Assembly: GCF_000720475.1 (NCBI RefSeq) | Contig: NZ_JOAP01000001.1 | Span: forward strand, 186,001-250,000 | Reading direction: 5' to 3' | From: Streptomyces aureocirculatus | Lineage (GTDB): Bacteria; Actinomycetota; Actinomycetes; Streptomycetales; Streptomycetaceae | DNA length: 64,000 bases | Shown: positions 56,780-64,000 of the stretch, in pieces | Layout of the letters: every line of letters begins with the position of its first letter | Position numbering within the stretch: position 1 is the first letter of the stretch | Notes under the pieces: generated by a model | Databases searched by the model: none | What the model saw: the letters and a program-made list of their open reading frames with translations, nothing else | What the model was told of the DNA's origin: nothing | Position numbers and translations under genes: made by a program

Positions 56780-57262
56780 TCAGCGGCGGCGGGGCCGCCA
56801 CGCCGCGGACGCCACCACGAACAGACCGCCGCCCATGACGAGGAATCCCGAGATCGACAGCGGGTTCAGGTCCGGCTCCACATTGCGTACCTGCGCCTTG
56901 GTCAGCACGTCGGAGGTGTCGTCGGTGTGATACACGACCTCGATGGGGCGGCCTTCCTCGGCCTTCGGCAGCGGCGGCGAGGTCGGCAGTTCCGCGGTGA
57001 CGGGGTCGCCTCCGGCCGAGGGCCGGAACCGCACGGTGAGGCGCGCGGTCCGGCCGTCGCCGTCGGTGGTGACGGCCACGACCGTGCCCCGGACGAAGAC
57101 ACCGTGCTCCTGGAGCCTGAGCACCCGCGAGTGCCCCACGTACCCGAACAGGGTGACGACGACCGAGCCGACGACGACGAGCAGCGCGCCGACCCAGAAA
57201 CGCTTGACGCCCCGGCTCACCCCGGGGCGCGGGCGTGGCGCCCGCGTGGTCGTGTTGGACAT
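56780..57262 (-). CDS. DUF3592 membrane protein
   Basis: A 160-residue protein with two membrane helices (VGALLVVVGSVVVTLFGYVGH at ~24-44; ISGFLVMGGGLFVVASAAW near the C-terminus) flanking an extracytoplasmic beta-rich domain of DUF3592 type (GVFVRGTVVAVTTDG, IEVVYHTDDTSDV). ATG at 57262. Convergent with the ligase gene; function unknown. Confidence 0.85.
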   Translation of the reverse strand: MSNTTTRAPRPRPGVSRGVKRFWVGALLVVVGSVVVTLFGYVGHSRVLRLQEHGVFVRGTVVAVTTDGDGRTARLTVRFRPSAGGDPVTAELPTSPPLPKAEEGRPIEVVYHTDDTSDVLTKAQVRNVEPDLNPLSISGFLVMGGGLFVVASAAWRPRRR

Positions 57263-57496
57263 GCCGTCAGCGTGCCCGGCCGCCGTGCCGGAAGGGTGAC
57301 GCCGATGTCCGGGCTACGCCACAGTCGGCCGATCACGCGCGGCCGGCCGGGGCGCGGCGGACGAGTGATCTGCCGTCACTTCCGCGGCCCGGGCGGCGAT
57401 ACCTGTTCCGGCAGCGCGCCGGGCGTCCCGTGATGCGGCGCTGCGCACGAAGTCCCTGAAGAACCCGGTCAAGGACCTCCACCTCGTCGGCACCGT
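57263..57496. other. Intergenic stretch downstream of APH gene, upstream of DUF3592
   Basis: About 230 bases with no convincing gene. It should contain the DUF3592 promoter. Short coding-like segments point toward the relic at 57497-57610 but in a different frame. Confidence 0.4.
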
Positions 57497-57610
57497 CGGT
57501 GGGTCGCCGACACCGCCGACCGCCTCCAGACCGGCCGCTTCACCACGACCGACGTCACCGGTACGACGACCATGGCAAGCGAGGTCGCCGACATCGCGGG
57601 GCCGCAGTAG
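57497..57610 (+). pseudogene. Possible C-terminal relic of an unrecognised gene
   Basis: The plus strand reads a coding-like 37-residue tail ending in a TAG at 57608-57610: WVADTADRLQTGRFTTT then a DVTG-type segment and EVADIAGPQ. No start codon or ribosome site belongs to it and upstream coding-like sequence (NPVKDLHLVGTVGG) is in another frame. I cannot name the family. It may be the decayed end of a lost gene or chance. Confidence 0.3.
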
Positions 57611-57627
57611 GGCGTGTCCGACAGTCC

Positions 57628-58617
57628 CTAGTGCCTGGTGTCCGCGAGCAGCGGAGCGTAGTAGCCGCCGTCCCCCTCGGCGAACGCGCGGAGCATCGCC
57701 GTCGCCTGGGCGAGGTCGTTCTCGTCCGGGTCTTCGGCCGTCAGCTCGTTCTCCAGGACCCACATCTCCAGCATGACGGAGTGTCCGAGGAGCACGTCGG
57801 GGCCGCCCGCGCCGGGCAGTTCGGCCGTGGCGATGCGCCGGATCACCGCACGCAGCGGGGCACGGTCGTCGTCGCCCGGGCCGTAACCGATCTTCACGAG
57901 TTCGTTGAGGTCGACGGCGCTCGGGGCGACGACGGCGAACTCGAAGTCGAGCAGCGCGACGACCTGTCCGTCGTGCCACAGGGTGTTGGGGGCGCAGAAG
58001 TCGCCATGGTTCAGCACGCGTGGAGCCGCGGGCAGCGCGGCCCAGAAGCAGTCGAGCACCCGGGCAAGGCCCCTGGCCTCGGCGTCGTCGAGGCCGCCGG
58101 CCGCGACGACGCGGCTGAGCGCGGCCGTCGCGGCGGCGGCGTCCTCGGCGAAGAACGGGGAGCGGGAGCGGGCGTGCGGCGCGGCGGCCGCCGGGTCGAC
58201 GCGGTGGACGTGCCGCACCCTTTCCCACATCTGCTCCACCGCGCGGGAGCGCGCGGCGCCGTCGAGCGAGGGCCAGACCTCTTCGAGGTTCTCGCCGGGC
58301 ACCCGGCGCGTCAGGACCCACTCATGGCCGCCGCTGACGCCCGATTCGACGATCACCGGACAGCCGACCTCGGGGGGCAGCAGCCGCAGCAGGCGCTCCT
58401 CGCGCAGCAGGTCGGCAGGTTCGGGGCGGGGTGCGACGCGGACCACGAGGTCGTCGGTCAGCCAGGTGCGGTTGGTCCAGCCGTGACCGCGCCGCGCGTC
58501 CGCCACGTCGGCCCCGTACCGGCCGAGCACCTCCTCGGCCACGCGTCGCGCGCCTGCGATGACGGCGCACCCCCAAGGCACTCCCCCGGCGCCGCACCCC
58601 GTAGCGTCACCGCCCAT
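57628..58617 (-). CDS. Aminoglycoside-phosphotransferase-like kinase
   Basis: A 329-residue APH/choline-kinase-fold protein. The nucleotide lobe has RTWLTDDLVVRVAPR; the catalytic loop is LNHGDFCAPNTLWH (H-G-D-x5-N) and the metal motif ALLDFEFAVV. Such kinases phosphorylate antibiotics, sugars or amino-alcohols; the substrate is not predictable. ATG at 58617 gives a short Gly-rich N-terminus; a later start near VIAGARR is possible. Confidence 0.88.
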   Translation of the reverse strand: MGGDATGCGAGGVPWGCAVIAGARRVAEEVLGRYGADVADARRGHGWTNRTWLTDDLVVRVAPRPEPADLLREERLLRLLPPEVGCPVIVESGVSGGHEWVLTRRVPGENLEEVWPSLDGAARSRAVEQMWERVRHVHRVDPAAAAPHARSRSPFFAEDAAAATAALSRVVAAGGLDDAEARGLARVLDCFWAALPAAPRVLNHGDFCAPNTLWHDGQVVALLDFEFAVVAPSAVDLNELVKIGYGPGDDDRAPLRAVIRRIATAELPGAGGPDVLLGHSVMLEMWVLENELTAEDPDENDLAQATAMLRAFAEGDGGYYAPLLADTRH

Positions 58618-58709
58618 CCGCAGACCACCAAGTATCGGCAAAATCGTGACCGATAGGGTGGCATGAGCACGAAATGACCCACCCGCACCGCCCGCACCAG
58701 GGGAGAGCT

Positions 58710-59195
58710 GTGTCCGTTTCACGTATGAGCCGAACGCCGCTGCCAGGCATCGGCATGCGCTACGACCTGACCACACGCGAGCAGCGGCGTCTTTCCGTCG
58801 TGGCGCACCGGGACGGCAGCAGGACGCTCAGCGCCTACCGCTCCGACGACCCGGACGCCTGCGCGCTCTCGGTGCGGCTCGGCTCCGGGGAGGCGGCCGC
58901 GCTCGTGGACGCGCTGCTGCCGACGCACCAGAGCCCCAATCTGCTGCACACCACCGATCTCGGCCTGGTCGCCGAGCGGATCGAGGTCGCGGCGACCTCG
59001 CACTGGAACGGCCGGGTGCTCGGTGACACCCAGTTGCGCACCGAGACCGGCGCGTCCGTCGTGGCGGTGCTGCGGCGGGCCGAGGCCATCCCCTCGCCGA
59101 CCCCGGACTTCCGGCTCGCGGGCGGGGACACCCTCATCGTGATCGGCACCCGGGAAGGCGTCGAGAGCGCCGCCACGATACTCGGCCGGGAGTGA
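58710..59195 (+). CDS. RCK_C/TrkA-C domain regulator of a CPA2 antiporter
   Basis: A 161-residue cytosolic subunit. The N-terminal part (YDLTTREQRRLSVVAHRDGSRTLSAY) is typical of KhtS/YhaT-like antiporter partners, and the C-terminal RCK_C domain is LGDTQLRTETGASVVAVLRRAEAIPSPTPDFRLAGGDTLIVIGT. It would gate the antiporter in response to a nucleotide or ion. GTG at 58710 lies 4-5 bases after GGGGAG. Four bases separate it from the antiporter gene. Confidence 0.9.
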   Translation: MSVSRMSRTPLPGIGMRYDLTTREQRRLSVVAHRDGSRTLSAYRSDDPDACALSVRLGSGEAAALVDALLPTHQSPNLLHTTDLGLVAERIEVAATSHWNGRVLGDTQLRTETGASVVAVLRRAEAIPSPTPDFRLAGGDTLIVIGTREGVESAATILGRE

Positions 59196-59199
59196 GCGC

Positions 59200-60453
59200 A
59201 TGCACTCTGCCGTCCTGCTCATCGAGTTCGGCGCGATCATTCTCGCGCTCGGGCTCCTCGGCCGGTTCGCGGGCCGTTTCCAGTTCTCCCCGATCCCGCT
59301 GTACCTCCTCGCCGGACTGGCCTTCGGTACGGGCGGCCTGCTCCCGCTCGGCACCAGCGAGGACTTCGTCGCCATCGGCGCCGAGATCGGCGTCATCCTG
59401 CTGCTCCTGATGCTCGGCCTCGAATACACGGCGAGCGACCTCGTCAGCAACCTCAAGACCCAGTACCCGGCCGGGATCGTCGACTGCGCGCTCAACGCGC
59501 TGCCCGGCGCGGCCGCCGCCCTCCTCATGGGCTGGGGCCCGGTCGCCGCCGTCGTCCTCGCCGGCGTCACCTGGATCTCGTCCTCGGGCGTCATCGCCAA
59601 GGTCCTCGGGGACCTGGGGCGGCTCGGCAACAGGGAGACGCCCGTCATCCTGAGCATCCTCGTACTCGAAGACCTCGCCATGGCCGTCTATCTGCCCATC
59701 ATCACCGCGCTCCTGGCGGGCGTGGGCCTGGCCGCGGGCAGTCTCACCCTCGCGATCGCGCTCGGCGCCGCGGGGCTCGTGCTGTTCGTCGCGGTGCGCT
59801 ACGGCCGGGTCATCTCGCGGTTCGTGTCGAGCGACGACCCGGAGAAGCTGCTCCTGGTGGTCCTCGGCCTGACGATCCTGGTCGCGGGCATCGCGCAGCA
59901 GCTCCAGGTGTCCGCCGCCGTGGGGGCCTTCCTCGTCGGCATCGCGCTGTCCGGAGAGGTCGCCGAGGGCGCGCACAGCCTGCTCGCTCCCCTGCGGGAC
60001 CTGTTCGCCGCCGTGTTCTTCGTCTTCTTCGGTCTGCACACCGACCCTGCGAGCATCCCGCCGGTGCTCCTTCCCGCGCTCGCCCTCGCCGTCCTCACCG
60101 CGTGCACGAAGATCGCCACCGGCTACTGGGCGGCGCGGCGTGCCGGTATCTCCGTCAAGGGCCGCTGGCGTGCCGGTGGCGCGCTCGTCGCCCGCGGCGA
60201 GTTCTCCATCGTGATCGCGGGCCTCGCGGTCCCGGCGGGCATCGAGCCGTCCCTCGGCCCGCTGGCCACGGCGTACGTCCTCATCCTGGTCGTGATCGGC
60301 CCCCTCACCGCCCGCTACGCGGAGCCGTTCGCGGCGCTGGCCGGGAGGGTGTCGGGACGCGGCAAGGCCGGGGATTCCGGTGCTCCCCCGCAGGACCCCG
60401 CCCCCGTACCGGAAGAGTCCGGCCAGGTCGCGAGGCATGGGCGGGACGCTTAG
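59200..60453 (+). CDS. CPA2-type monovalent cation/proton antiporter
   Basis: A 417-residue integral membrane antiporter with about 12-13 helices, of the KefB/KhtU family exporting K+ (or Na+) in exchange for protons. Conserved ion-path segments are GVILLLLMLGLEYTASDLV, TWISSSGVIAKVLGDLG, ILVLEDLAMAVYLP (the ND-equivalent ED motif) and LVARGEFSIVIAG. ATG at 59200 directly follows the RCK_C subunit gene; together they form a two-gene regulated K+ efflux system. Confidence 0.93.
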   Translation: MHSAVLLIEFGAIILALGLLGRFAGRFQFSPIPLYLLAGLAFGTGGLLPLGTSEDFVAIGAEIGVILLLLMLGLEYTASDLVSNLKTQYPAGIVDCALNALPGAAAALLMGWGPVAAVVLAGVTWISSSGVIAKVLGDLGRLGNRETPVILSILVLEDLAMAVYLPIITALLAGVGLAAGSLTLAIALGAAGLVLFVAVRYGRVISRFVSSDDPEKLLLVVLGLTILVAGIAQQLQVSAAVGAFLVGIALSGEVAEGAHSLLAPLRDLFAAVFFVFFGLHTDPASIPPVLLPALALAVLTACTKIATGYWAARRAGISVKGRWRAGGALVARGEFSIVIAGLAVPAGIEPSLGPLATAYVLILVVIGPLTARYAEPFAALAGRVSGRGKAGDSGAPPQDPAPVPEESGQVARHGRDA

Positions 60454-60500
60454 CGTGTGACGGGGGTGTCGCTCGAGGCGCGGGGGGTCTGGAGGTCACC

Positions 60501-62171
60501 ATGGACCGTTCGCCCGGCCCCGACCCAGGCTCAGGCCCCGGCTCAGGGGGCCTTGGCTCAGGAGGCCCCGGCTCAGGAGGCCCCGGCCCGGAAGGCGTTC
60601 CGGGCGGGATACCGGAAGGCATACCGGAGGGCATACCGCAGCCGGTGTCACAGCCGCCCCCGCCCGCTACTGCCGCCCCACCCGCCACTGCCGCCCCGTC
60701 GGCCACCGCGGCCCCGCAGCACACCGGTGGCAAGCACGAGCACCGCTGGCTGATCCTCGCGGTCATCGCCATCGCCCAGCTCATGGTGGTCCTGGACGCG
60801 ACGATCGTGAACATCGCACTGCCGTCCGCGCAGCGCGACCTCGGCTTCACCGACGGCAACCGGCAGTGGATCGTCACCGCCTACGCCCTCGCGTTCGGCA
60901 GTCTGCTGCTGCTCGGCGGGCGCGTCGCCGACCTGGTCGGCCGCAAGGGCGTGTTCCTGGCGGGCCTGGCCGGGTTCGCGGTGGCGTCCGCGGTGGGCGG
61001 CGCTGCCACCAGCTTCGGGATGCTGGTCGCCGCCCGCGCCCTGCAGGGCGTCTTCGGCGCGCTCCTCGCGCCCGCGGCCCTGTCCCTGCTCACCACGACG
61101 TTCACCGACCCGCGCGAACGCGCGAAGGCGTTCGGCATCTACGGCGCCGTCGCGGGCTCGGGCGCCGCGGTCGGGCTGCTGCTCGGCGGCGTCCTGACGG
61201 AGTACCTGGACTGGCGCTGGTGCCTGTACGTGAACCTCGCCTTCGCGGCGGCCGCGATGCTCGGCGGCGCCCGCCTGCTGCACCCGGGAGCCCCGGACGA
61301 CCGGCCGAAACTCGACGTGCCGGGCACCGTCCTGGTGTCCGCCGGCCTCTTCTGCATCGTCTACGGCTTCTCCAACGCCGAGACCCACGCCTGGAGCGAC
61401 CCGCTGACCTGGGGTTTCCTCGCCATCGGCGGGGTCCTTGTGACGGCGTTCGCCTGGTGGCAGACGCGGGCCGTCCATCCACTCCTGCCACTGCGTGTGG
61501 TGCTCGACCGGGACCGGGGCGCTTCGTTCCTCGCCATGTTCATCTCGGGTGCGGGCATGTTCGGCGTGTTCCTGTTCCTGACGTACTACATGCAGCAGAT
61601 CCTCGACTACACGCCCATCAGCACCGGCCTCGCGTTCCTGCCCATGGTCGCGGTGATGGTCGTGGTGTCGGTCCTGACCACCAACGTCCTGGTGCCGAGG
61701 TTCGGCGCGAAGCCGATCGTGCCGCTGGGCATGGCCCTCTCGGCGGTGGGCATGGCGTGGCTGACGGCTCTTCAGACCACCAGCGGATACGGACTGCACG
61801 TCCTGCCGCCGCTGCTCGTCGCCGGTCTCGGCCTCGGTCTGATCTTCGCCCCCGCGATGAGCATGGCGACGGCGGGCGTCGCCGCGCACGACGCGGGCGT
61901 GGCGTCCGCGATGGTCAACACCAGTCAGCAGGTGGGTGGTTCGATCGGCACCGCGCTGCTCAACACCCTCGCCACGACCGCCGCGTCGAACTACCTCTCC
62001 GGCCGCAGACCGACCCCGCAGGCACAGGCGGAGGCCCAGATGCGGAGCTATGAGACGGCGTACTGGTGGTCGGCGCTATTCTTCGCCGTCGGCTTCGTCG
62101 TCACGGTCGTGCTCTACCGCAGGGGCCGCCCCGCCGACAGCCACATGAACGACGGCGCCGTCCACATGTAG
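60501..62171 (+). CDS. DHA2 (EmrB/QacA) MFS exporter with repeat-rich N-terminus
   Basis: A 556-residue 14-helix drug exporter. Helix 1 is WLILAVIAIAQLMVVLDATIVNIALPS and loop A GGRVADLVGRKGV; motif C lies in AVAGSGAAVGLLLGGVL. The first ~75 residues are an unusual cytosolic extension built from 12-15-bp DNA repeats (GSGGP- and GIPE-type), followed by an Ala/Pro tract; relatives begin close to helix 1. ATG at 60501 follows GGAGG by 5 bases. 50 bases separate it from a second DHA2 exporter on the same strand. Confidence 0.93.
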   Translation: MDRSPGPDPGSGPGSGGLGSGGPGSGGPGPEGVPGGIPEGIPEGIPQPVSQPPPPATAAPPATAAPSATAAPQHTGGKHEHRWLILAVIAIAQLMVVLDATIVNIALPSAQRDLGFTDGNRQWIVTAYALAFGSLLLLGGRVADLVGRKGVFLAGLAGFAVASAVGGAATSFGMLVAARALQGVFGALLAPAALSLLTTTFTDPRERAKAFGIYGAVAGSGAAVGLLLGGVLTEYLDWRWCLYVNLAFAAAAMLGGARLLHPGAPDDRPKLDVPGTVLVSAGLFCIVYGFSNAETHAWSDPLTWGFLAIGGVLVTAFAWWQTRAVHPLLPLRVVLDRDRGASFLAMFISGAGMFGVFLFLTYYMQQILDYTPISTGLAFLPMVAVMVVVSVLTTNVLVPRFGAKPIVPLGMALSAVGMAWLTALQTTSGYGLHVLPPLLVAGLGLGLIFAPAMSMATAGVAAHDAGVASAMVNTSQQVGGSIGTALLNTLATTAASNYLSGRRPTPQAQAEAQMRSYETAYWWSALFFAVGFVVTVVLYRRGRPADSHMNDGAVHM

Positions 62172-62221
62172 GCGGGCGCGCGGGCGCCCCGGACGATCAG
62201 GTCAGGAGGGCGGTGGGCCCG

Positions 62222-63730
62222 GTGACGACGTCGCCCGGTGGCACCGACGGTGTGGCCCTGGCCTCCGCACGGGGGCGCTGGGTCCTGGCGAGCGCTGTCC
62301 TGGCGTCCGGCATGGCCCTGCTGGACGGCACCGTGGTCAACGTCGCCCTGCCCACCCTCGGCCGCGACCTGGACGCGTCCATCTCCTCGCTGCAGTGGGT
62401 GGTCAACGCCTACATGCTGACGCTGTCCGCGCTGCTCCTTCTCGGCGGGGCGCTCGGCGACCGCATCGGGCGCCGGCGCACGCTCGTCATCGGCGTCATC
62501 TGGTTCGCGCTCGCCTCCGCCCTGTGCGGCCTCGCACAGGACGTGGGCACCCTGATCGCGGCGCGGGCCCTGCAAGGCGTGGGCGGCGCCCTGCTCACAC
62601 CCGGGTCCCTCGCCCTGGTGCGGGCGACGTTCACGGCGCGGGACCAGGCCAGGGCGGTGGGCGCGTGGTCGGGTCTCGGCGGCGTCGCGGGCGCCGTCGG
62701 CCCGTTCCTCGGCGGTTGGCTGATCGACGGGCCGGGCTGGCGGTGGATCTTCCTGATCAATGTGCCGCTCGCGGCCCTGGTCCTCGTGGCGGCGCGGCAC
62801 GTGCCGGAGAGCCGTGCCACCGGGTCCGGGGCAGGGCAGCGGTTCGACGTGCCGGGCGCGGTGCTCGCCGCGCTGTTCCTCGCGGGCGTGAGCTTCGCGC
62901 TGATCGGCGCCTCCGGGGACGCGTCGGTCGTCACGACCGTGGTGCCGGGGCTCGTGGGACTCGCCGCGGGCGCGGTGTTCCTGCTCGTCGAGCACCGCCG
63001 CCGCAACCCGATGCTGCCCCTGGAGCTGTTCCGCTCCGGCCTGTTCTCGGCCTCGAACACCATGACGCTGTGTCTGTACGCGGCCATCGGCGGAATCCTG
63101 TTCATGCTGCCCGTGCAGATGCAGACCACGGTCGGCTACGACGCGCTCCAGGCCGGCACGGCCACCCTTCCCATCACCGTCCTGATGCTGCTGCTCTCCG
63201 CGCCCGCGGGCGACCTGGCACGCCGGATCGGCCCCCGCCTGCCGCTGTGCGCGGGCCCGCTGATCGCCGCCGCGGGTGTGCTTCTGATGCTGCGGATCGG
63301 CCCAGGGGCCTCGTACGCCGCCGACATCCTGCCCGCCGTCGTCGTCCTCGGACTCGGCATGAGCCTGTTCGTGGCGCCGCTCACGGCGACCGTCCTGGCG
63401 TCGGTGGACGCGGGCCGCGCCGGTCTCGCCAGTGGCGTCAACAACACGGCGGCCCGCATCGCGCAGCTCCTGGCGGTCGCCGCGCTGCCGCTCGCGGTGG
63501 GCCTCACCGGCACCGCGTACACCGACCCGGACGCCCTCGACAGCGCGTTCGGCAAGGCGGCCTGGGGCTGCGCGGCCCTGTTCGCCCTTGCGGCCTTCGC
63601 GGCCCTCGCCTTCGTCCGGCCGCGCCCCGACGACTGGCACGGCGACGAGGGCAACACCCCGCACTGCACAGCGAACATGGCGGTGACATCGCCGCCCCTC
63701 GAACCGGGGGAATGCGGCCGCCGAAGCTGA
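62222..63730 (+). CDS. DHA2 (EmrB/QacA) MFS exporter
   Basis: A 502-residue 14-helix exporter. WVLASAVLASGMALLDGTVVNVALPTL is helix 1, GGALGDRIGRRRTL loop A, and SGLGGVAGAVGPFLGGWL motif C. GTG at 62222 (12 bases after AGGAGG) is taken; GTG 62213 is too close to that site. The C-terminal ~25 residues are soluble. It follows the other DHA2 gene by 50 bases, so two paralogous exporters probably share a transcript. No regulator adjoins them. Confidence 0.9.
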   Translation: MTTSPGGTDGVALASARGRWVLASAVLASGMALLDGTVVNVALPTLGRDLDASISSLQWVVNAYMLTLSALLLLGGALGDRIGRRRTLVIGVIWFALASALCGLAQDVGTLIAARALQGVGGALLTPGSLALVRATFTARDQARAVGAWSGLGGVAGAVGPFLGGWLIDGPGWRWIFLINVPLAALVLVAARHVPESRATGSGAGQRFDVPGAVLAALFLAGVSFALIGASGDASVVTTVVPGLVGLAAGAVFLLVEHRRRNPMLPLELFRSGLFSASNTMTLCLYAAIGGILFMLPVQMQTTVGYDALQAGTATLPITVLMLLLSAPAGDLARRIGPRLPLCAGPLIAAAGVLLMLRIGPGASYAADILPAVVVLGLGMSLFVAPLTATVLASVDAGRAGLASGVNNTAARIAQLLAVAALPLAVGLTGTAYTDPDALDSAFGKAAWGCAALFALAAFAALAFVRPRPDDWHGDEGNTPHCTANMAVTSPPLEPGECGRRS

Positions 63731-63848
63731 CACGGCGGCGGCGCATTCTCCCAGAACCACCACGGTCGGCCCAACCACCGACCCCGACAACCCAGTTGGC
63801 GCAGCCTCCACTGCGGAAGCTTGAGCGGAAGGCCCTATCGTGTACGCC

Positions 63849-64000
63849 ATGTCCGCTCCCGAGCTGATCCGCATCGTCTCCCGCTCATCGCCCATGGCCC
63901 TCGCCCAGGTGGAGCGCGTACGCACCGAACTCGCCGCCCGCCACCCCGGCATCCGCACCGAGGTACTGCCCGTGACCACCTCCGGGGACCGCTGGATGGG
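63849..64000 (+). CDS. hemC: Hydroxymethylbilane synthase, start only
   Basis: The first 50 codons of a porphobilinogen-deaminase-type gene running off the window. [23 protein letters not shown] (residues ~6-28) and [13 protein letters not shown] match the N-terminus of HemC (RIGTR-S-x-LA-x-Q, then TTxGD). The sequence style is that of the second HemC type seen in streptomycetes. ATG at 63849; GTG 63840 is in frame nine bases upstream. The enzyme polymerises four porphobilinogens in tetrapyrrole synthesis. Confidence 0.85.
   Translation, partial: MSAPELIRIVSRSSPMALAQVERVRTELAARHPGIRTEVLPVTTSGDRWM

Noticed and set aside
43842..57620. 13-bp identity TAGGGCGTGTCCG at 43842-43854 (minus) and 57608-57620 (plus), resembling insertion-sequence ends
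   Set aside because: A 13-bp match in 64 kb of GC-rich DNA is expected by chance. There is no transposase, target duplication or extended terminal repeat.
1..64000. Search for tRNA, rRNA, tmRNA or riboswitch genes
   Set aside because: No cloverleaf with a GGTTCGAATCC-type T-arm, rRNA segment, or recognisable riboswitch core was seen by eye; a covariance-model scan would be decisive.

Overview
The window is a chromosomal segment of a high-GC actinomycete, almost certainly a Streptomyces. Supporting signs are strongly GC-biased third codon positions, GTG starts, many one-component regulators, an SsgA-like sporulation protein, a mycothiol-dependent formaldehyde dehydrogenase, XRE/DUF5753 and PF04672 methyltransferase genes, a cysteine-free ribosomal protein L32 behind a Zur-like box, and an IdeR/DmdR-like iron box. 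No rRNA, tRNA, CRISPR array, transposase or prophage was seen. It reads as an accessory-rich chromosome region full of regulators, exporters and oxidoreductases.

Layout. 0-4 kb: truncated catalase, isochorismatase-fold protein, sirtuin, DUF1062 protein. 4-7 kb: a decayed patch with a DUF4232 remnant, a MerR regulator and an MFS exporter carrying an in-frame stop. 7-11 kb: nucleoside hydrolase and MFS operon divergent from a LacI regulator. 11-15 kb: DoxX, a membrane-anchored protein, a GNAT with a repeat insertion, and a ferredoxin/P450 pair. 15-23 kb: short UvrA-type ATPase, then a divergent regulatory locus (PucR-like; XRE, methyltransferase, PucR-like joined by ATGA overlaps). 23-31 kb: ABC exporter, PLAT-like protein, oxidoreductases, MFS.

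30.9-33 kb: methionyl-tRNA synthetase behind an apparent leaderless leader peptide with tandem Met codons and a four-segment attenuator. 33-39 kb: CGNR regulator divergent from an MFS around a nested-dyad operator, a secreted small protein coupled to an acidic cytosolic protein (possible toxin/immunity pair), and a TetR/P450 divergent pair. 39-48 kb: thiol and metal homeostasis (glutathionyl-hydroquinone-reductase-like protein, Zur-type L32, iron-box DUF2470, MscR with an MBL hydrolase, FetB-like permease, peroxidase) and a frameshifted GNAT. 48-57 kb: XRE-cupin, AraC, fosmidomycin-resistance-type MFS, D,D-carboxypeptidase, Gfo/Idh/MocA enzyme, SsgA-like protein, fused carboxyltransferase, ATP-dependent ligase. 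57-64 kb: phosphotransferase, two-gene CPA2 antiporter, two DHA2 exporters and the start of a hemC-type gene.

Two themes stand out. First, metG appears to be under a textbook translation-dependent attenuator reading Met-tRNA supply. Second, short tandem repeats are unusually dense: at least eight ordinary proteins carry in-frame 9- to 30-bp expansions in linkers, loops or tails, and several intergenic regions carry 7- to 27-bp arrays.
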